NCBI RefSeq assembly: GCF_014641595.1 | Contig: NZ_BMIA01000001.1 | Coordinates: 434,001 to 498,000, forward strand | From: Dyadobacter endophyticus | GTDB taxonomy: Bacteria > Bacteroidota > Bacteroidia > Cytophagales > Spirosomataceae | Length of the DNA stretch: 64,000 nucleotides | Direction: 5' to 3' | The notes under the pieces: generated by a model | Told to the model about the DNA's origin: nothing | Databases searched by the model: none | Seen by the model: the letters and a program-made list of their open reading frames with translations, nothing else | Part shown: positions 44,959 to 54,171 of the stretch, piece after piece | How positions within the stretch are numbered: the stretch's first letter is position 1 | Layout: each line of letters starts with the position of its first letter | Position numbers and translations under genes: made by a program

Positions 44959-44978
44959 GTCAGGAGTTGTCAGGAATA
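44959..44978. repeat. Two 10-bp repeats, inverted relative to the array at 45054
   Basis: GTCAGGAGTT (44959-44968) and GTCAGGAATA (44969-44978) are the reverse complement form of the CCTGAC unit in the array 75 bases to the right. Both lie just upstream of the Nif3-like gene. Confidence 0.5.
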
Positions 44979-45053
44979 GTTTATCGAGAGTTATTTCAAG
45001 ATTTCTCCCAATATAAAACAATTAATAAACACATCTGACTACCCATGTCCACA

Positions 45054-45093
45054 CCTGACCATTCCTGACAATACCTGACCACACCTAACCCAA
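45054..45093. repeat. Four tandem 10-bp repeats
   Basis: CCTGACCATT, CCTGACAATA, CCTGACCACA and CCTAACCCAA occupy 45054-45093 without gaps. A period of 10 bp puts each unit on the same face of the helix, as expected for cooperative protein binding. With the inverted pair at 44959-44978 they flank an AT-rich centre upstream of the Nif3-like gene. Confidence 0.55.
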
Positions 45094-45095
45094 TA

Positions 45096-47720
45096 TCACT
45101 CGCTCCTGAGCGACTTTACCGGGTTCACCAATGCGGCGCGAATGCTCTGGAAGCTGATTGTCGCCAGGGCGACCAACGCTGAAAGCAATGCGGCTGCGAG
45201 AAAGATCCAGAGATGGATAGGCGTTTTATAGGCAAAGCTTTCCAACCAGCGGTGCATGACAAACCACGCCAGCGGTGCAGCGATCACGAATGCAAGGCCA
45301 ACCAGTTGAAGGAAATCTTTAGACAACAAGCCAACGATGCTCGCCACAGAAGCGCCCAGGACTTTCCTGACGCCAATCTCTTTGGTGCGCTGAACGGTGG
45401 CATAGGAGGCAAGTCCAAGCAGGCCCATGCAGGAAATAAAGATCGCCAGGGCGGCAAAGTTCAGGAAAAGTGCTTCGAAGCGCTCGTCGGCGCGGTATTG
45501 GCGGTCGTAGAACTCGTCGAGGAAGTAGTAGCTGAACGGTCTGTCGGGGTATTGGGTTTTCCATTGCGTTTCAATGGCTTCCAACGTTGCTTTCACATTG
45601 TGGCCATCCAGTTTGACTGATAACAGATCGCTGTTCCACGGATCGAGCATGCGGAAGGTGAGTGGTTTTACATTTTCCTTTAATGATTTGAAATTAAAGT
45701 CTTTAACTACCCCGACGATCGTGCCCTCACGGTCCCACTGACTGAATTTTTTGCCGATTGCCTCGCGCGGAGAATGGTAGCCGAGCAGTTTCACAGTCGC
45801 CTCGTTGACGACCAGCGCTTTGGTGCTGTCGGAAGTGAATTCGCTCGAAAATGGCCTGCCTGCTACTACCTTCAGGCCATATTGGGGAATAAAGTCAAAG
45901 TCAACGCGGTAAACATCCAGGGTTGCTATTTGCATCTCGCCCCGGGCGTTTTCGAGCTTCGAATGCGCCTGCGAGTTTGGCCCGCCAGGAACCGCAGAAG
46001 AGCCGGCCACGGATTTGACGCCGTTCACATTTTGCAGCATGGTTTTCAACGCATTGCGGCTATTTCCCGTGCCCGGCTTGATGACCACCGTCTGGTCTTT
46101 GGCAAAACCCAGCGCGTGGCTGCGCATGAAGTCCAGCTGGGAGTAGACGATCATCGTGCCGATGATCAAGGCGATTGAAATGGCAAACTGTATGGTAACC
46201 AATCCTTTTCGCAGCATAGCGCCGTTGCCGGTCATCGCTAATTTACCTTTCAAAACTTTGACAGGTTCGAATGATGAGAGCACCAGTGCGGGATAGATGC
46301 CCGAAGCCAGCCCGATAAATATGGATGCCAGGAATAAAATGCCGACAGAAAGTGGCTCCTGACCCAGCCCGCGACTGATCGTTTTGCCGGAAAGCTCATT
46401 AAACAGCGGGAGTAATGCCGCAGAAAGTATCACAGAAAGCAGAAAGCCCAGAAACGACATTAGCAGCGATTCAGCGATAAACTGCCGCGCGAGCAGCCAC
46501 CTTCCAGCACCAACCGCCTTGCGCACGCCCACTTCCCGGGCACGTTCCAGCGACCGTGCCGTGGTCAGGTTAATGAAGTTGATACAGGCAATGAGCAAAA
46601 TGAATATGGCGACGATCGTGAAAATGTAAATGTTCTCTATGCTGCCCGACTGTTCGGCCTCCCGTTTGGAATACAGGTAAATATCCCGAAGCGGTTCCAG
46701 CAGCAGGGTCATAGAGATGTTTTCCTGCTGCAACAGTCGGCCCATGTGGTTGTGCAGGAATGCCGGAAATTTTCGTGAAAGTGCGGCAGGGTCGGTTCCA
46801 GGTTGTAAAAGCAGGTATGTAGTGGTCCCGAAATTACCCCACTCGTCATTCACTGCCGTGTTGTAATGGCGCGTGTGGGTGGTCATGGAAAGGAACACGT
46901 CACCCCTCAATTGTGAGTTCACAGGAGGGTCTTGCATGATACCGGTGACCTGGGCAGCATCCCCATTGTCGCCCACAAGGAGCGTCTGCCCCATGGCTGG
47001 ATGCGCTCCGAAGTATTTTTTTGCGGCACTTTCGGTCAATACTACGCTGAACGGTGCTTTCAACGCGGTTTTGGGATTGCCTTGAAGCAGTTTCAGGTCA
47101 AATACCTGAAAAATCGACGAATCGGCGAGCACCGTGTTCTCCTCGTTGAATTTGACATCACCTTTCCGGAAAAGGTAGTTCTCTTTACTAACCCTGGTAA
47201 ATGCTTCTATTTCAGGAAAGTCATTTTGCAGGGCAGGACCAAATGGCCATGACGTGATGCTGTATTGCAAAGTGCCCGCAGAGGATTGGATGTCCGAAGA
47301 AAGCCGGTAAATACGGTCGGCCTTTTTGTTGAATGCATCATAAGTCAGCTCAAAATGTACATATAATGCGATGAGAAAGCAGGCGGTCATGCCCGCTGAT
47401 AGCCCCAGTACATTAATAAAGGAGAACAACTTGTGCTTGACCAGGTTTCGGAAAGCGATTTTGAAAAAATTGCGGATCATGGCTGATTGAATGAATGCGG
47501 GTTGCGGATATTTTTCTGGTTTTTCCTTCAAGGTGAACGGGCGTATCAGCGAGATCACATCCCGCACGTAACGCCTGCGCGCCTCACGCGGCCCGTGTGT
47601 GCGGACACGCTGTGCGAAGAGTTCCAGCAGGTCGCCTTCCAGATCGTTTACCAGGTGCGAAGCGCAGAACCAGTGCAGGAGCCGGGTGGCCCATCGGGGC
47701 GGTTGAATAGGGGTGTTCAT
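45096..47720 (-). CDS. FtsX/MacB-type ABC transporter permease with N-terminal prefix domain
   Basis: 874-residue inner-membrane permease. The N-terminal prefix domain (about 10-75; PPRWATRLLHWFCASHLVND, DLEGDLLELF) is the permease prefix seen in Bacteroidota. Then two FtsX-type halves, each with a MacB periplasmic domain: TM near 100 (FSFINVLGLSAGMTACFLIA), TM cluster near 375-500 (AIFILLIACINFINLTTARS, then EVGVRKAVGA), and the second half ending LLGLASYATVQRTKEIGVRK and VALATISFQSIRAALVNPVK. MacB-like permeases expel peptides, lipoproteins or antimicrobials. No ATPase gene is beside it. The PadR gene precedes it by 3 bases in the same operon. Confidence 0.93.
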   Translation of the reverse strand: MNTPIQPPRWATRLLHWFCASHLVNDLEGDLLELFAQRVRTHGPREARRRYVRDVISLIRPFTLKEKPEKYPQPAFIQSAMIRNFFKIAFRNLVKHKLFSFINVLGLSAGMTACFLIALYVHFELTYDAFNKKADRIYRLSSDIQSSAGTLQYSITSWPFGPALQNDFPEIEAFTRVSKENYLFRKGDVKFNEENTVLADSSIFQVFDLKLLQGNPKTALKAPFSVVLTESAAKKYFGAHPAMGQTLLVGDNGDAAQVTGIMQDPPVNSQLRGDVFLSMTTHTRHYNTAVNDEWGNFGTTTYLLLQPGTDPAALSRKFPAFLHNHMGRLLQQENISMTLLLEPLRDIYLYSKREAEQSGSIENIYIFTIVAIFILLIACINFINLTTARSLERAREVGVRKAVGAGRWLLARQFIAESLLMSFLGFLLSVILSAALLPLFNELSGKTISRGLGQEPLSVGILFLASIFIGLASGIYPALVLSSFEPVKVLKGKLAMTGNGAMLRKGLVTIQFAISIALIIGTMIVYSQLDFMRSHALGFAKDQTVVIKPGTGNSRNALKTMLQNVNGVKSVAGSSAVPGGPNSQAHSKLENARGEMQIATLDVYRVDFDFIPQYGLKVVAGRPFSSEFTSDSTKALVVNEATVKLLGYHSPREAIGKKFSQWDREGTIVGVVKDFNFKSLKENVKPLTFRMLDPWNSDLLSVKLDGHNVKATLEAIETQWKTQYPDRPFSYYFLDEFYDRQYRADERFEALFLNFAALAIFISCMGLLGLASYATVQRTKEIGVRKVLGASVASIVGLLSKDFLQLVGLAFVIAAPLAWFVMHRWLESFAYKTPIHLWIFLAAALLSALVALATISFQSIRAALVNPVKSLRSE

Positions 47721-47723
47721 AGC

Positions 47724-48044
47724 TCAGGCGGGTTTAGGGATGGCGCTCCACATGCGATTGCGGATCTCGCGGATATTGTCCAGAGCCTTGGTACCGGCCA
47801 TCGTGACGGTGAAGAACCGCTTGCTTCTGCCGCCACGCTCGGCGGTGGCTCCGCCCAGCCGTGACGACAGCAGGCCTTTCTCTTCCAACCGGTGCAATGC
47901 GGCGTGTACCGCGCCCAGATTTACCGACCGCCCCATTTGCTGCTCGATCTCATTGGTAATCGAAGCTCCGTAAGCATCGCTGGCCAGTATGGCGGTGGCG
48001 AGTAACACTACTTCTTCAAACTCTCCCAGATAGGTTCCTTTCAT
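47724..48044 (-). CDS. PadR family transcriptional regulator
   Basis: 106 residues, winged-helix: EEVVLLATAILASDAYGASI, the recognition part NLGAVHAALHRLEEKGLLSS and the wing GRSKRFFTVTMAGTKAL. ATG 48044 begins the conserved MKGTYLGEFEE; the ATG 33 bases upstream adds 11 unlikely residues. It probably represses its operon, which includes the permease, in response to a small ligand. This PadR-permease order is common in Bacteroidota. Confidence 0.92.
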   Translation of the reverse strand: MKGTYLGEFEEVVLLATAILASDAYGASITNEIEQQMGRSVNLGAVHAALHRLEEKGLLSSRLGGATAERGGRSKRFFTVTMAGTKALDNIREIRNRMWSAIPKPA

Positions 48045-48243
48045 AGGGGTTTTATTATTTCTATAAATGTATAACAAATGGCGTGCCTATGACGGAAAAT
48101 GCTCTCTGTTCGCTCCTAATACACTTTTTTTAAAAACACCATGTTCGAAACCGGACATCCCGTGCAAATGCCGGACAATGCGTGCGGCCATTTGTGCCGA
48201 AAGCCTTTTCTTTGCCTCAGCATATTCACCCAACTGTTAATTC

Positions 48244-49137
48244 ATGGTTTTCGACTTCCGTTTGCAGGTTTTCCAGGCCGTAGCCCGCCGCCTGAGCTTT
48301 ACCAAAGCCGCATCCGAGCTTTTTATCACCCAGCCGGCCGTCACCAAACATATTCATGAACTGGAAAATCAGTTGAAAACCAAGTTGTTTGAGCGGAGTG
48401 GTTCCAAGATCAGCCTGACAGCCGCGGGTGAAATCCTGCTGCATCACGCCGAGCAGATTTTTGATATTTACAGAAATCTTGAATTTGAAATAAACAGCCT
48501 TTCACAACGGACAAGCGGCAAATTAAGGCTGGGCGCGAGCACTACGGCCGCGCAGTACATTCTGCCACCCATCCTGGCGGCATTTCACCGCAAGTTTCAT
48601 AATATCGAGGTCACGCTTACGACCAAGAATACCGAGGAAATCGAGCATGCATTGCAGCAAAAGGAGATCGACCTGGGTGTGATCGAGGGCTTTTCCAGGA
48701 ATGCGGCTATTAAATATACCGAGTTTCTGAATGACGAGATCGTGCTGGTGGCCAATAGCAAAAACCCGCTGGCCGCGACAGGCGTGATCAATGCCGCCCA
48801 ATTGCGCGAGATACCCTTGCTGCTCCGCGAGCCCGGTTCGGGCACGCTGGAAGTAATCGCGCACGCATTAAAATCGATCGGATTGGGGCTTGGCGATTTG
48901 AATGTCGAAATGCAGCTCAGCAGCAGTGAAAGTATGAAGTTGTACATTCTACATTCCGACAGCATGGCGTTCATTTCCGTCCATGCGGTTCTGAAAGAAC
49001 TGCAGAGTAAGGAGTGCCGCATTGTGGATGTCGAAGGGCTCTCGATCGACCGCCACTTTCATTTCACGACGCTGCACGGCCAGCAGGAGGCTTTACCCGA
49101 GCTTTTCATGCGTTTTGCCCTCTATCAGCGCAAATAG
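48244..49137 (+). CDS. LysR family transcriptional regulator
   Basis: 297 residues. HTH at 2-61: FQAVARRLSFTKAASELFIT, QPAVTKHIHELENQLKTKLF. The effector domain from about 90 has the two-lobe substrate-binding pattern (SGKLRLGASTTAAQYILPPI and IEHALQQKEIDLGVIEG). It is close to the CysL/CysB-like group by overall appearance, which is only a suggestion. The usual divergent target is not seen: the gene to its left is the PadR operon, 199 bases away, and the next to the right is the haem protein. Confidence 0.92.
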   Translation: MVFDFRLQVFQAVARRLSFTKAASELFITQPAVTKHIHELENQLKTKLFERSGSKISLTAAGEILLHHAEQIFDIYRNLEFEINSLSQRTSGKLRLGASTTAAQYILPPILAAFHRKFHNIEVTLTTKNTEEIEHALQQKEIDLGVIEGFSRNAAIKYTEFLNDEIVLVANSKNPLAATGVINAAQLREIPLLLREPGSGTLEVIAHALKSIGLGLGDLNVEMQLSSSESMKLYILHSDSMAFISVHAVLKELQSKECRIVDVEGLSIDRHFHFTTLHGQQEALPELFMRFALYQRK

Positions 49138-49243
49138 GGCTTTTTTTTTAGAGTAGTTCTGACCTGCATCCTATTTTAATAATTTGTGTACTGTACCAAT
49201 TAATTCTCGTTGAGAGGGTTGAATTATTTTTGTTAAATTATTT

Positions 49244-51886
49244 ATGTTAAAAATTACATTAAGTGTGTCGGCGTTCCTGCTCATGCTGTGGACGACGACC
49301 AGCACCCTTCAAAAAGAAGAAAGGTCTGAACTCCGGACCCTGACCCGGGCTGACTCCCTTCCTAACGCGTCTGCTTGGCCGGCAGAGCTGAATCTAACGC
49401 ATTTCGCTGGCCATGATCTTACTCCAAGCCCGGCTTGTCTGGCCGTAGCGCCAACTGGTGAAGTATTTGTCGGGGTCGATATGATCGGCTCTTTAGGCAA
49501 AACGCCCGGTAAAGGCAGTATCGTGCGGCTTGTCGATACCGATAATGATGGCAAAGTAGACCAGCATACTACCTTTGCGATGCTGGACAATCCCCGCGGG
49601 ATCATTTCTCAGGGAGATCAGGTGTTTGTTTTGCACACCACTTTTTCCAAAGAAACCGGCAAGGCCTCCGGAATGGACCTGGTTGTTTTAGAAGATAAGA
49701 ACCACGACGGTGTGGCCGACGGCCCTGCCAAGCCACTTATCCAGAATGTATGCTCGCCCAAATTCCTTCAAAGCCGGGGCACCGACCACGCGACCAATGG
49801 TATCCGCATGGGGATCGATGGGTGGATCTATATTGCCGTGGGAGACTTCGGTTTTCATGATGCGGTTGACCGCTCTGGTAAAAAAATGACCCAACTCGGC
49901 GGCGGCATTGTGCGTGTACGCCCTGACGGTACAGAAATGGAGGTATATACCCATGGATTGCGAAACATTTATGATGTGGCGATTGACCCGTATATGAACA
50001 TTTTTACCCGCGACAATACCAACGACGGCGGCGGTTGGAATATCCGTTTCAGCAATCAGATCCAGTCGGGCGAATACGGCTATCCGGTCTTGTTCAAGAA
50101 TTTTACGGAAGAAATCATTCCTGCATTGATCGACCTCGGCGGAGGCTCGGGGACGGGTTCGCTTTTTATGGACGATCCGAACTGGCCCACCAAGTATAAC
50201 CGTGTTCCGATGATGGCCGATTGGGGCCGGAGTCAGGTCTATGTGCACCGAGTAACGCCGGATGGGCCTACTTTCCAACAGAAAGAGGAGGAATTTATCA
50301 AACTTTCACAAGTGACAGACCTGGATATCGACGCCTCGGGGCGCGTGTACCTGGCCGCCTGGGATGGTGCCGGTTATTCGGGTAATCCGGGCAAGGGTTT
50401 CATTACGCGCGCAGTGCCGAAAGGATGGCAGTACAAGGCTTTTAAAGATATCAGCAAATCGCCGGTAAAGCAGCTGGCGTCATTACTAAGGTCGGAAAGC
50501 GCTGTGCAGCGCTTGGCAGCACAGCAGGAACTGCTGAAACGCCCGGCAAAGGATGCGGCGAAAGCGGCCTGGGCTGTCGCGGATGACAAGAAGGCTCCCT
50601 TATATGTACGCGTAGCGGGTATGTACACCTATGCGCAGGCGGCTGGGGCGGACGGGATCGATAACCTGGCGAAACTGGCGTCGGAAACCGATATGCGCGA
50701 ATATGCATTGCGCGCGCTGGCCGATCGCAAACCTTATGTATCAAAAGTGGCGGTTGATCCGTTCCTGAAAGCGCTGGAAAATGGTAACGCCCGTGAGAAA
50801 CTGGCAGCGGCAATCGGCTTGGGCCGTTTAGGCAGACCGGAAGGCGCACAGGCATTGCTTAAGGTGAAAGTGCCCGGTTCGTTTGTTGCGCCGCCAAAAG
50901 GAAGCGAAGGGCCTCATGCGACGCCTAATTCGGCTATCGTAACTCCGCATATCGCCGTCCGCGCACTCGTAGCGTTGAATGCGGTGGATGCCTGCGTGAA
51001 AGCAGTTGGTACCGAAAATTCGACGATCGCATTATGGGCATTGCGTTATATGCACGATTCCAAGGCAGTTGACGGACTTATCGCGGCTTATGGGAAGACC
51101 AAAGACAAGGCATTAAAAGACCAGATATTGACAACATTAGGAAGAATCTATAAAAAAGAAGCCGACTACGATGGTTCATGGTGGTGGAGCACGCGCCCGG
51201 ATACGCACGGACCGTATTATAAAGCTGTTGAATGGGAGTCTTCGGCAAAAGTGAAAGACTTTTTGGTGAAAGAATGGAACAATGCCAGCGATAAAGAGTT
51301 TTTTGCCGACCTGAATGGACGCAACCGCATGGGTATTACCGAGTTCGGCGGGGAAGAAGTGGTGGCAGCCAAAGAGGAAATAAAAGTTGACCTTGAAAAA
51401 ATCCGCAACAAAAAGGGACAGGTAGGAGAGTCGTCGATCGAAGACGTAATGCTGGCCATTGCCAAAATACAGGGTGATCCAGCAGCAGGCCGAAAACTGT
51501 TTACAAAGCAGGGCTGTGTTGCCTGCCACAGCCTGAGCCGTAGCGAGGTGATGAAAGGGCCGTTCATGGGCCAGATAGGCTCGATCATGAACCGTGAACA
51601 AATTGCAGAATCGATTTTGAAGCCCAATGCTTCTATTTCTCAGGGTTTCGCATCGGTGATGATCACCACAAAAGGCGACAAAACCTACATGGGATTTGTT
51701 TCGGAGGAGTCAGCTGAAAAGCTGGTAATCCGTGACATTACCGGTCAGGTTAATACGATCAAGGTCGCAAATATTACCTCACGGAAGGAGATGGAAACAT
51801 CTATGATGCCTCCTGGATTGGCCAACGAGCTATCTTATGAAGAGTTTGCGTCGCTGATCACTTTCCTTTCTCAACAGAAGAAATAG
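49244..51886 (+). CDS. PVC-type haem-binding protein with propeller, HEAT repeats and CxxCH
   Basis: 880 residues, exported (MLKITLSVSAFLLMLWTTTS). Three parts: an N-terminal six-bladed propeller-like domain (about 40-400) with GGGIVRVRPDGTEMEVYTHG and GLRNIYDVAIDPYMNIFTRD; a HEAT-like helical region (about 400-680: EKLAAAIGLGRLGRPEGAQA); and a C-terminal cytochrome c domain with the haem motif GCVACHS followed by AESILKPNASISQGFASVMI. This matches the PVC-type haem-binding CxxCH protein family, widespread in Planctomycetes and Bacteroidota, thought to act on carbohydrates by electron transfer. Short acidic tracts (DTDNDGK, DKNHDGV) may bind calcium. A -7-like TATTTTTG lies at 49225-49232. 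A terminator follows. Confidence 0.9.
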   Translation: MLKITLSVSAFLLMLWTTTSTLQKEERSELRTLTRADSLPNASAWPAELNLTHFAGHDLTPSPACLAVAPTGEVFVGVDMIGSLGKTPGKGSIVRLVDTDNDGKVDQHTTFAMLDNPRGIISQGDQVFVLHTTFSKETGKASGMDLVVLEDKNHDGVADGPAKPLIQNVCSPKFLQSRGTDHATNGIRMGIDGWIYIAVGDFGFHDAVDRSGKKMTQLGGGIVRVRPDGTEMEVYTHGLRNIYDVAIDPYMNIFTRDNTNDGGGWNIRFSNQIQSGEYGYPVLFKNFTEEIIPALIDLGGGSGTGSLFMDDPNWPTKYNRVPMMADWGRSQVYVHRVTPDGPTFQQKEEEFIKLSQVTDLDIDASGRVYLAAWDGAGYSGNPGKGFITRAVPKGWQYKAFKDISKSPVKQLASLLRSESAVQRLAAQQELLKRPAKDAAKAAWAVADDKKAPLYVRVAGMYTYAQAAGADGIDNLAKLASETDMREYALRALADRKPYVSKVAVDPFLKALENGNAREKLAAAIGLGRLGRPEGAQALLKVKVPGSFVAPPKGSEGPHATPNSAIVTPHIAVRALVALNAVDACVKAVGTENSTIALWALRYMHDSKAVDGLIAAYGKTKDKALKDQILTTLGRIYKKEADYDGSWWWSTRPDTHGPYYKAVEWESSAKVKDFLVKEWNNASDKEFFADLNGRNRMGITEFGGEEVVAAKEEIKVDLEKIRNKKGQVGESSIEDVMLAIAKIQGDPAAGRKLFTKQGCVACHSLSRSEVMKGPFMGQIGSIMNREQIAESILKPNASISQGFASVMITTKGDKTYMGFVSEESAEKLVIRDITGQVNTIKVANITSRKEMETSMMPPGLANELSYEEFASLITFLSQQKK

Positions 51887-51905
51887 AAAGGGATAATACT
51901 ACCTA

Positions 51906-51943
51906 AAAGCCGGCTCGTAACCACGACGCCGGCTTTGTTTTTC
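51906..51943 (+). terminator. Intrinsic terminator after haem protein gene
   Basis: AAGCCGGC (51907-51914) with GCCGGCTT (51928-51935), then a TTTGTTTTTC tail. Confidence 0.85.
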
Positions 51944-52179
51944 TTTACAATCCTCACTACTAACTAATGAAAGCTCAGGTTGCGATTTGGTAGGATTTCG
52001 ACGTAAAAAGTGCGAAGTCGACAAAAATCGACGAATTTTTTCGTGATTGTAACCGTTTTTTTTGCGTCATATGCAAAATTTGCGGTAAATTAGTAGTCTG
52101 ATAGAAGTAGTTGGAAATTGTTGAGTTACACATCTTTTGCACCCATTGTCTCTTACTCGACGTTTATTTATACAGCATT
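51944..52179 (+). ncRNA. Possible small RNA between two terminators
   Basis: A 236-bp gap without a gene lies after one intrinsic terminator and ends in a second, stronger one. It shows a helix-rich central part: TCGAC/GTCGA pairs at about 52004-52022, and AATC-ACGAA with TTCGTGATT (one bulge) at about 52027-52050, followed by a run of eight T. This could be a separate RNA or a tandem termination region. No clear -33/-7 promoter was found, and no conserved RNA family was recognised. Confidence 0.3.
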
Positions 52180-52211
52180 CCCCGGCGAGCCCGCTTTCGC
52201 CGGGGTTTTTT
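52180..52211 (+). terminator. Strong intrinsic terminator upstream of the HEAT genes
   Basis: CCCCGGCG (52180-52187) with CGCCGGGG (52198-52205), ten-base loop, then six T. Confidence 0.88.
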
Positions 52212-52268
52212 GTCTGTGAAGACATAGTCCAGTCTTTGGTTTGATGAGATCAGATTACCCCTTGTCCC

Positions 52269-53045
52269 GTGGCATTTTACGATTTGTCGAAGTCTGAAAG
52301 AGTCGATCGTGTACTGGCGATCCGGAGTGATATTAAGAAAGCTCTATTGAGTCGAAATTTTCAAAAAATACATTCCTACTACGCGGATGCTGATACTTAT
52401 ATACGAAAATCGGCCTATTTGGTGACCGGCCGATTGTATTCGGATGAGGTTGCACTAGGACCAGTCATACTGGAAATGCTTTTTGAATTATTCTCTGATC
52501 CGAATTTTAAAGTAAGGCAAACTGTGATAAATGCCGCGGGAGAGATTGGTAAAACGTATTTCGAAGAAGTTCGTACCATTTTTGACGAAGGATTGAAAGA
52601 CCCACATCATTCTCCACGCAACGCGGTGATAGGTTCGGTGAAGAAAATGGGAGAGGTTAACCCCGGACCAGTTCTTACCTGGGCAAAGCAGTACCTGCAT
52701 CATGAGGACAAGGAAATCCGCCGTGAAATTTGTCACGGGATCGAATTGCGCGGTCGTAAACACCCCGAAGACATTCTTCCGTTATTGCAGGAGCTCCAAC
52801 ATGATCCTACCGCCCGCGTACGGAATACGCTCGTGCACGTGATTGGGCAGATAGCCTATAAAAAAGGCTGTTTGATCAAAGTACTCGCGCATTTGAAAAA
52901 TTGGCAAAACCCCGCGCTCGTCGAGGCGGCCCTGGCAGAAATTATCGATGTGCATGACCGTTATCGTAATTTTGCCGCACTAACCCAGGTTGAGGCCATC
53001 AAGTTGATCGACGATTATTACGTCGACCAAAAACGGAAATGCTGA
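52269..53045 (+). CDS. HEAT-repeat protein A
   Basis: 258-residue alpha-solenoid of HEAT/armadillo-like repeats, cytoplasmic. Repeats seen as helix pairs with conserved R/D spacing: VRQTVINAAGEIGKTYFEEV, EIRREICHGIELRGRKHPED, RVRNTLVHVIGQIAYKKGCL. No catalytic domain. Start is GTG 52269; a TGA at 52245 leaves no ATG option. A promoter candidate with TTTG (52209), 18 bases and AGTCTTTG (52231) overlaps the T run of the terminator upstream. A second HEAT gene follows after 27 bases. The layout is reminiscent of the DNA alkylation repair (AlkD) fold, but no defining residues could be checked. Confidence 0.75.
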   Translation: MAFYDLSKSERVDRVLAIRSDIKKALLSRNFQKIHSYYADADTYIRKSAYLVTGRLYSDEVALGPVILEMLFELFSDPNFKVRQTVINAAGEIGKTYFEEVRTIFDEGLKDPHHSPRNAVIGSVKKMGEVNPGPVLTWAKQYLHHEDKEIRREICHGIELRGRKHPEDILPLLQELQHDPTARVRNTLVHVIGQIAYKKGCLIKVLAHLKNWQNPALVEAALAEIIDVHDRYRNFAALTQVEAIKLIDDYYVDQKRKC

Positions 53046-53072
53046 TGAATGGCCTATAAATTCAAATAAGAT

Positions 53073-53696
53073 ATGACTGTAATATCCAGGCTTGCCTCGT
53101 CGATGAACCGGCGGGATGAATTGCCCAACCAGGAGCTTGCCGTTGAAATTGCTACAAATGCCGACGGCAAGGCAGTAGCTGAACTGGTCGAAAACCTCAA
53201 CCATCAAAGCAAGGACATTCGTCACGACTGCATTAAAGTCCTCTACGAAATAGGCGAGCAAGTGCCCTCGCTGATAGCTGCCTATACCGACCACTTTGCG
53301 GCTTTGCTTGACAGTAAAGACAACCGTATGCAATGGGGCGGCATGACGGCCCTGAACGCAATTGCACATGAAAAGCCAGAGATCGTATTTGCCTTTATTC
53401 CCAGATTAGCCACCGTTGCCGACAAAGGCTCAGTAATCGCACGCGATAATTTTGTCGCGATCCTCATCAAGCTTAGCGGTATTCCCGCTTGCCTTGATCA
53501 AACCCTTCCTCTACTCAACGAGCAAATGCTAAGCTGCCCGCCCAACCAGCTCCCGATGTATGCAGAAAATGCATTACCGGTTATGGGAGGTGCTCACAAA
53601 TCAACATTCGTCCGGACACTGACCAGTCGTTTAGGGGATTTTGAAAAAGAATCGAAGCGGAAGCGGTTGGAAAAGGTTTTGAAGCGGCTCGGATAG
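53073..53696 (+). CDS. HEAT-repeat protein B
   Basis: 207-residue helical-repeat protein, cytoplasmic. Begins MTVISRLASSMNRRDELPNQ; repeats include HQSKDIRHDCIKVLYEIGEQ and DNRMQWGGMTALNAIAHEKP; the C-terminus is strongly basic (EKESKRKRLEKVLKRLG). It is the second gene of a two-gene operon with HEAT protein A and probably binds the same partner or nucleic acid. Nothing identifies the target. Confidence 0.75.
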   Translation: MTVISRLASSMNRRDELPNQELAVEIATNADGKAVAELVENLNHQSKDIRHDCIKVLYEIGEQVPSLIAAYTDHFAALLDSKDNRMQWGGMTALNAIAHEKPEIVFAFIPRLATVADKGSVIARDNFVAILIKLSGIPACLDQTLPLLNEQMLSCPPNQLPMYAENALPVMGGAHKSTFVRTLTSRLGDFEKESKRKRLEKVLKRLG

Positions 53697-53744
53697 GGTA
53701 GTTACAAGGTGGATTGGGACCGTCAGTACGACCGTCGTGGCATC

Positions 53745-54083
53745 TCACGGCTTTTTAATGACGGTCTTTTTTCGCTTAACGGTATATGACGTTGTCGTAT
53801 CGGCGTCAGGTCGGCCGGTGCTGCTGCGGCTTCCGTCGACACTGCCGGTTGAGTTAACATTCCCATTATCGTTCAGGATGGGGCCGGTTTCTGCGTTGGC
53901 CGAATCTTTCAGGATAGCATTCAGGTCAGACGAGTCAGCTGTTTTGATCTGGTGTCGTTTTGTCTTGCGCTGGTATTTTTGCTCCTGCCTGGACGATTTC
54001 GATGAAGCGTCGCTGGATTGTCCGAATGCGCAGGCGGGTACAGTAAGTACGAGAGCTAAAATAAGCGTTTTAAGCAGTTTCAT
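53745..54083 (-). CDS. Small secreted Ser/Asp/Lys-rich protein
   Basis: 112 residues: signal peptide MKLLKTLILALVLTVPACAF then a low-complexity part with SSDASSKSSRQEQKYQRKTK and an Asn/Ser/Gly-rich middle, ending in a basic KRKKTVIKKP. No domain is seen and it is likely disordered. Many Bacteroidota encode such small periplasmic proteins of unknown role. Convergent with the HEAT operon, 48 bases apart, over a weak hairpin (GACCGTC/GACGGTC, 53730-53766). Confidence 0.6.
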   Translation of the reverse strand: MKLLKTLILALVLTVPACAFGQSSDASSKSSRQEQKYQRKTKRHQIKTADSSDLNAILKDSANAETGPILNDNGNVNSTGSVDGSRSSTGRPDADTTTSYTVKRKKTVIKKP

Positions 54084-54171
54084 GGTAAATGGCTTTTAGT
54101 TTGCTTTAAGTCCTTAGCAAATACCGTTCCCCGAATGGAATTCCCAGAATTCCAGCGCTTTCGGGCGCCAT

